Assembly: GCA_021108215.1 (NCBI GenBank)
Contig: JAIORK010000002.1
Coordinates: 21,316-85,315, forward strand
Reading direction: 5' to 3'
Source: a bacterium
Lineage (GTDB): Bacteria > Oederibacteriota > JAAXVQ01 > JAUVAV01
DNA length: 64,000 nt
Below the pieces are notes generated by a model. That model ran no database searches. It was not told the DNA's origin and worked only from the letters and a program-made list of their open reading frames with translations. Shown in pieces: positions 60,858 to 64,000 of this stretch. Within the stretch, counting starts at the first letter, position 1, and every line of letters begins with the position of its first letter. The position numbers were made by a program, and so were the translations under genes.

Positions 60858-61682
60858 ATGATGCCCACACAGAGCGAGTATACGCTTCATTATCATGAGC
60901 GCCAGTATCCCTGCTGTTTGCAAGCCAACCGGCGGAACCGCAGCATCAAGATTAAGGTGGAGCCGTATGAGGCGGATGATGGTGCTATGGCGTGTGATGG
61001 TTTTTCAGGTATGGATAGTATTGGCGAGGAACAGATTGATCTGTTTTCCGCCACGGCCCAGCCTGGATGTCAGATTCATGTATCGTTTCCACCCCGGGTT
61101 TCCAACAAAGAAGTGATCCAAGTGATTGAGCAGCATGCTACCTGGATTCATGAACAAGTCAAACAATTCTCCCGTGATCAAAAAAGTTATCGTGGTCGGC
61201 TGAAAAACGGGTGCCATTTACTTTACCTTGGGAAAAAATACACACTTTTGTTGTGGCCGGGCAATTACGCCTCGGAAGAGGTTGATGTGATGGGGAATTG
61301 CATCTGCTGCCGGGTGGAGGATATCGGACCGGATAATATACGCAAAGTTTTAAAAAGTTGGTATCAGCAAGAGGCGCGGACCATGATCGAGTCCCGCGTG
61401 GACCAATGGGCCGACAAGGTCACTCGGAAGTTTTTTCGTGTCCGGTTTGGCGAGCCCAAGACGCGCTGGGGAAGCTGTTCGCAAAACGGGATTGTGAGAT
61501 TTCACTGGAAATTGGTCATGGCGCCCCGGTATGTGATGGATTATGTGATTATTCACGAACTGGCGCATTTGGAGCGGATGGACCATTCGACGGTTTTTTG
61601 GGCGCTGGTACGTACGCATTGCAGTCGTGTGGATGACGCCCGTCAATGGCTCAAGCAAAACAGTCATAAAATGCGATTATAG
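60858..61682 (+). CDS. YgjP-like metallopeptidase (M48-related, DUF45)
   Basis: 274 residues. The C-terminal domain carries the family signature RWGSCSQNGIVRFHWKLVMA, then YVIIHELAHLERMDHSTVFW with zinc ligands in HELAH and a third His in MDHS. The N-terminal part is longer than usual: an insertion of about 40 residues (EADDGAMACDGFSGMDSIGE) separates the first strand from FPPRVSNKEVIQVIEQHATW. It is cytoplasmic, the physiological substrate is not known, and it follows hydG by 15 bases, so possibly the same transcript. Confidence 0.88.
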   Translation: MMPTQSEYTLHYHERQYPCCLQANRRNRSIKIKVEPYEADDGAMACDGFSGMDSIGEEQIDLFSATAQPGCQIHVSFPPRVSNKEVIQVIEQHATWIHEQVKQFSRDQKSYRGRLKNGCHLLYLGKKYTLLLWPGNYASEEVDVMGNCICCRVEDIGPDNIRKVLKSWYQQEARTMIESRVDQWADKVTRKFFRVRFGEPKTRWGSCSQNGIVRFHWKLVMAPRYVMDYVIIHELAHLERMDHSTVFWALVRTHCSRVDDARQWLKQNSHKMRL

Positions 61683-61714
61683 AAATTCATTGTTTGATTG
61701 CCTATAGGGTGATC

Positions 61715-61844
61715 ATCATCTGGAAAGTATTTCCACCACTGGAAAACGAAAAATCTCCGTTGCCGGCAAGCTGTGCTGTTTTGCATATCGTTTGTTAGAA
61801 TTACTGTTGCTTTTTTTCAGTGTTGGAAATACTTTTCAGATGAT
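61715..61844. repeat. Long-arm inverted repeat element E
   Basis: A 32-bp arm (61715-61746) is repeated inverted at 61813-61844 with 3 mismatches, enclosing 66 bp. It begins 33 bases after the YgjP-like stop, and TTTTT follows the right arm. Architecture matches elements A, C and D; the arm sequence does not. Confidence 0.85.
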
Positions 61845-61906
61845 TTTTACGTGGCAAGCAGGATCGCAATTATGTTTTTTATTTCGTTATGCTAAAGGAG
61901 AAAAAA

Positions 61907-62176
61907 ATGCCGGATTGGATATGGACCCTGATCGGTTTAAGCGCAGCCGCGCTTACCGCGACCTCATTTATTCCGCAGTTGATTGCTAAAATTAAAAAGC
62001 CCGGGTCTGTAAGGATGGCCAACGGCACCTTGGCGGTGTTTATGGCCGGTGTGTTTTTTTGGTTTTTATATGGATTTCATCTCGGAGATGGGATCATTAT
62101 CATTGCCAATGGGTTTATTTTCTGTAATCTCGCTGCCATCGCTTTTTTGCAATGGCGGGAAAAAGAAACCAAGTAA
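61907..62176 (+). CDS. SemiSWEET-type PQ-loop sugar transporter
   Basis: 89 residues from ATG 61907 (AAAGGAG eight bases before). Three transmembrane helices form one triple-helix bundle, with the PQ motif in ATSFIPQLIAKIKKPGSVRM and the conserved Trp/Asn pocket segments FFWFLYGFHLGDG and IIIANGFIFCNLAA. SemiSWEETs dimerise to give a facilitative sugar path. The length is normal. Confidence 0.92.
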   Translation: MPDWIWTLIGLSAAALTATSFIPQLIAKIKKPGSVRMANGTLAVFMAGVFFWFLYGFHLGDGIIIIANGFIFCNLAAIAFLQWREKETK

Positions 62177-62229
62177 GTTTTTACCGGGTGCCGCATTTTA
62201 AGCGTCATCCCGGAGGATGCAGCCTTTGT

Positions 62230-62802
62230 TTAAAAATAAAACGCAACACCACCGGCCAGATTACTCGAAGCTGAGTCGGTGACGGCAATATTTCCTTCCA
62301 GCAAAAATTCAGCCCGGCGGGCGAAGGGTATGGCAACACCAATTGTGGCATACATTGGGAGCCAAATTTCATTTTCATTATTGATCTCGACAAATTCAAT
62401 ATCAGCATCCAAGGCACCGTAAAGCGTAAACGTTCTGAAATTATTTGAAATCAACAGAGTGGCATCCAATCCGAGATTGGAGGAACCGTGCACGCCGGTG
62501 GCAAATGAAACCCCGAGGGTGCGCCGGGTGTCCGGTACGAGCATAAATTCCACATCCGCACCAAAGACGGTATTATTGCCCATGCCGAGTTTGAGGTCCA
62601 TATCTATGCTGCGGGTCAACCCGATGCCGCCATGGAGCCAGAACATGAAGGTTGAGGGCGAAAAAAATATTTGGGGTTCCAGGCCGAGAGACAGGTGGCC
62701 CGGTCGCAGAGTGCCGGCTGTGCCGAAAACACTGGCTGAGAGGGTTTGAGACAGGGAGCATGTCAGCATCAGGACTGTTAAAAAAGAAATATACCTTTTC
62801 AT
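62230..62802 (-). CDS. Small outer-membrane beta-barrel protein
   Basis: 190 residues from ATG 62802 (AGAGGTG seven bases before). A signal peptide ends about SLSQTLSA. The mature protein alternates polar and apolar residues, with many Gly and aromatic girdle residues (FWLHGGIGLTRSIDMDLKLG, FGADVEFMLVPDTRRTLGVS), and ends in GGVAFYF with a terminal Phe, as in eight- to ten-strand barrels. The function is unknown. It follows the patatin gene on the same strand by 87 bases. Confidence 0.75.
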   Translation of the reverse strand: MKRYISFLTVLMLTCSLSQTLSASVFGTAGTLRPGHLSLGLEPQIFFSPSTFMFWLHGGIGLTRSIDMDLKLGMGNNTVFGADVEFMLVPDTRRTLGVSFATGVHGSSNLGLDATLLISNNFRTFTLYGALDADIEFVEINNENEIWLPMYATIGVAIPFARRAEFLLEGNIAVTDSASSNLAGGVAFYF

Positions 62803-62889
62803 TAGAATCACCTCTGGGACAAATTATTTTTGAATTGACAAATATTATAGCATGCCCGGATTTGATGGCAAGCGTGAAAATTTGAGATG

Positions 62890-63819
62890 TTACCGGAAGA
62901 TACGCTGCCACCAGGGTCGTTTGGTTTGGAGGATACGCACGATATTGGCAATGGATTGTTGGGATGCGTCTTCACCGGCTTTGATAATGGCACGCGCAGC
63001 ATTAAATGCAAACCACTCAAAATCCAGATCATTGAGCCGCACCACAGCGTCGGCTTGGAGCAGATGAAGATCGCGCAGGCATTTACCGGTGATCTGATCC
63101 GCCCGCAGAAAAATTTCCAGACCGGTTTTATAGTGACTATCAGCAGGATTAAATGGGGAGACATCAATTGCGATAACGAAGGTTGCTCCTTGGGCAAAGG
63201 TTTCCGTGACTGGGACCAAAGAGGTGATTGCGCCGTCCACCAGCTGACGGTTATCGTGCACCACAGGACGGAAAACGCCTGGAATGGCGGCAGAAGCCTG
63301 GGTAGCACGCCGGATGGGTCCTCGGGTAAAGACATAGGGTTTGCCCAGGAGCAAATCGGAGGCGACGGCGGCAAAGGGAATGGCCAGGGATTCAATGTCC
63401 TGCTCGGGCAGGAGCAGCGAGAGCAGGGTCTGGATTTTTTCCTCGGCAATAATGTGGTCCTTGGTCAAAACCGAGGTCAGCATATAGAGGCGCGAAATCT
63501 GTTCAAGCGTTTTTTGGATATTTCGGGCAAAAGTTTCTTCGGATTCTTTTTGCTGGAACTTGGCCAATCCCAATGCGTCCATATCCGGATGTTCCAGCTG
63601 AGTGATGACTTTTTTCTCAACTTGTGCAGCATCCTGAAAATGGCAATAGAGTGCACCGACAATGGCACCCATGGACGTTCCGACGACCAGGTCGGGAAAA
63701 ATCCCGGCTTGTTCCAGGACTTTGATGACGCCAATATGTGCCAGTCCACGGGCACCGCCGCCACCCAGCGCGTAACCGATTTTAAGACCATGTGCAATAT
63801 GTTTTTTTTTAACCGGCAT
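62890..63819 (-). CDS. Patatin-like phospholipase (RssA type)
   Basis: 309 residues from ATG 63819 (AAGGAG seven bases before). The oxyanion loop is ALGGGGARGLAHIGVIKVLE, the nucleophile Ser is in GTSMGAIVGALY, and the dyad Asp is in QLVDGAITS. Length and order fit bacterial RssA-like patatins, which hydrolyse acyl lipids. No signal peptide. With the following barrel gene it may form a small envelope-related operon. The C-terminal segment (ITGKCLRDLHLLQADAVVRL) is typical of the family. Confidence 0.92.
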   Translation of the reverse strand: MPVKKKHIAHGLKIGYALGGGGARGLAHIGVIKVLEQAGIFPDLVVGTSMGAIVGALYCHFQDAAQVEKKVITQLEHPDMDALGLAKFQQKESEETFARNIQKTLEQISRLYMLTSVLTKDHIIAEEKIQTLLSLLLPEQDIESLAIPFAAVASDLLLGKPYVFTRGPIRRATQASAAIPGVFRPVVHDNRQLVDGAITSLVPVTETFAQGATFVIAIDVSPFNPADSHYKTGLEIFLRADQITGKCLRDLHLLQADAVVRLNDLDFEWFAFNAARAIIKAGEDASQQSIANIVRILQTKRPWWQRIFR

Positions 63820-63840
63820 CAACGGCTCCTTGGCGTGGGG

Positions 63841-63892
63841 AATTCCGGGGACAGCTTACTTCTGGAAAATTAAGTAAGATGTCCCCGGAATT
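63841..63892. repeat. Inverted repeat with AATTCCGGGGACA ends
   Basis: Arms at 63841-63861 and 63872-63892 (21 bp, one mismatch) enclose 10 bp. The AATTCCGGGGACA type of end is one I associate with repeats near REP-associated tyrosine transposases, but no transposase is in the window. It lies just upstream of the patatin gene SD. The last 110 bases hold no gene. Confidence 0.75.
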
Positions 63893-64000
63893 ATAGCCTG
63901 TTTGACAACAAAGAACAAGCAGCTTAGGGTTTTCCGGAGAGCAGGGGTGAATTGTAACTTATAGTGCGACACATTCAACTCAGAAGACCTTTTTGCGTAA

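Overview
The window is a 64 kb piece of a Gram-negative bacterial chromosome of moderate GC. It carries a TonB-dependent outer-membrane receptor, an RND exporter with an outer-membrane partner, several small beta-barrel proteins and periplasmic peptidoglycan enzymes. HydG implies [FeFe]-hydrogenase metabolism and therefore probably an anaerobe. The giant secreted repeat protein ends in a FlgD-Ig-like sorting domain of the kind common in FCB-group and related uncultivated phyla. I cannot place it more precisely. No rRNA, tRNA, CRISPR array or intact transposase was seen.

Layout. 1-4.3 kb: a secreted hypothetical protein, then a coupled pair of periplasmic enzymes (L,D-transpeptidase and M15-type peptidase). 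4.5-11.1 kb: a cobalamin acquisition locus with two cobalamin riboswitches, a BtuB-like receptor, a BtuF/BtuD/BtuC-like ABC importer and a CobO/BtuR adenosyltransferase. 11-18 kb: small housekeeping and stress-type genes (Dabb-like, DoxX-like, macro domain, HAD, TPR, GyrI-like, GNAT, GATase, FmdB-like). 18-22 kb: a ClC channel and a chemoreceptor. 22-28 kb: a TSUP fragment-sized permease, a degenerate archaemetzincin, a GT4 glycosyltransferase, a ZnuA-like protein without its metal ligands, a cupredoxin-like protein and an alpha/beta hydrolase. 28-34.6 kb: FolE2, a degenerate metallophosphoesterase, an MltD-like lytic transglycosylase, NadE and a Dus enzyme. 34.9-40.6 kb: a TetR-controlled export operon (RND pump, LolA-like protein, beta-barrel). 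40.9-49.3 kb: one 2789-residue surface protein built of about 20 tandem repeats. 49.7-55.6 kb: a metallopeptidase/ATP-grasp pair, endonuclease III, a ParA/AlbA_2 gene pair and a small XRE module. 55.7-64 kb: CPBP protease, VOC, TPR, HydG, YgjP-like peptidase, SemiSWEET, a small barrel and a patatin phospholipase.

Two threads stand out. First, intergenic regions are rich in palindromic DNA. There is a REP-like family with a conserved CCGGCATTCGCCGGGCAAG core, and a separate class of five elements with 31-33 bp inverted arms. The arms are perfect or nearly perfect but unrelated between elements, enclose 66-120 bp, and mostly start within 60 bp after a stop codon. Palindromic repeats have also been built into two signal-peptide coding regions. 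Second, several proteins keep the family fold but appear to have lost the metal-binding or catalytic residues: the archaemetzincin, the ZnuA-like binding protein and the metallophosphoesterase.

Gene starts were chosen by Shine-Dalgarno sequence, signal peptide and family start rather than by longest open frame; TTG and GTG starts are used where an SD supports them. Family assignments rest on motifs recognised by eye, without a database search.
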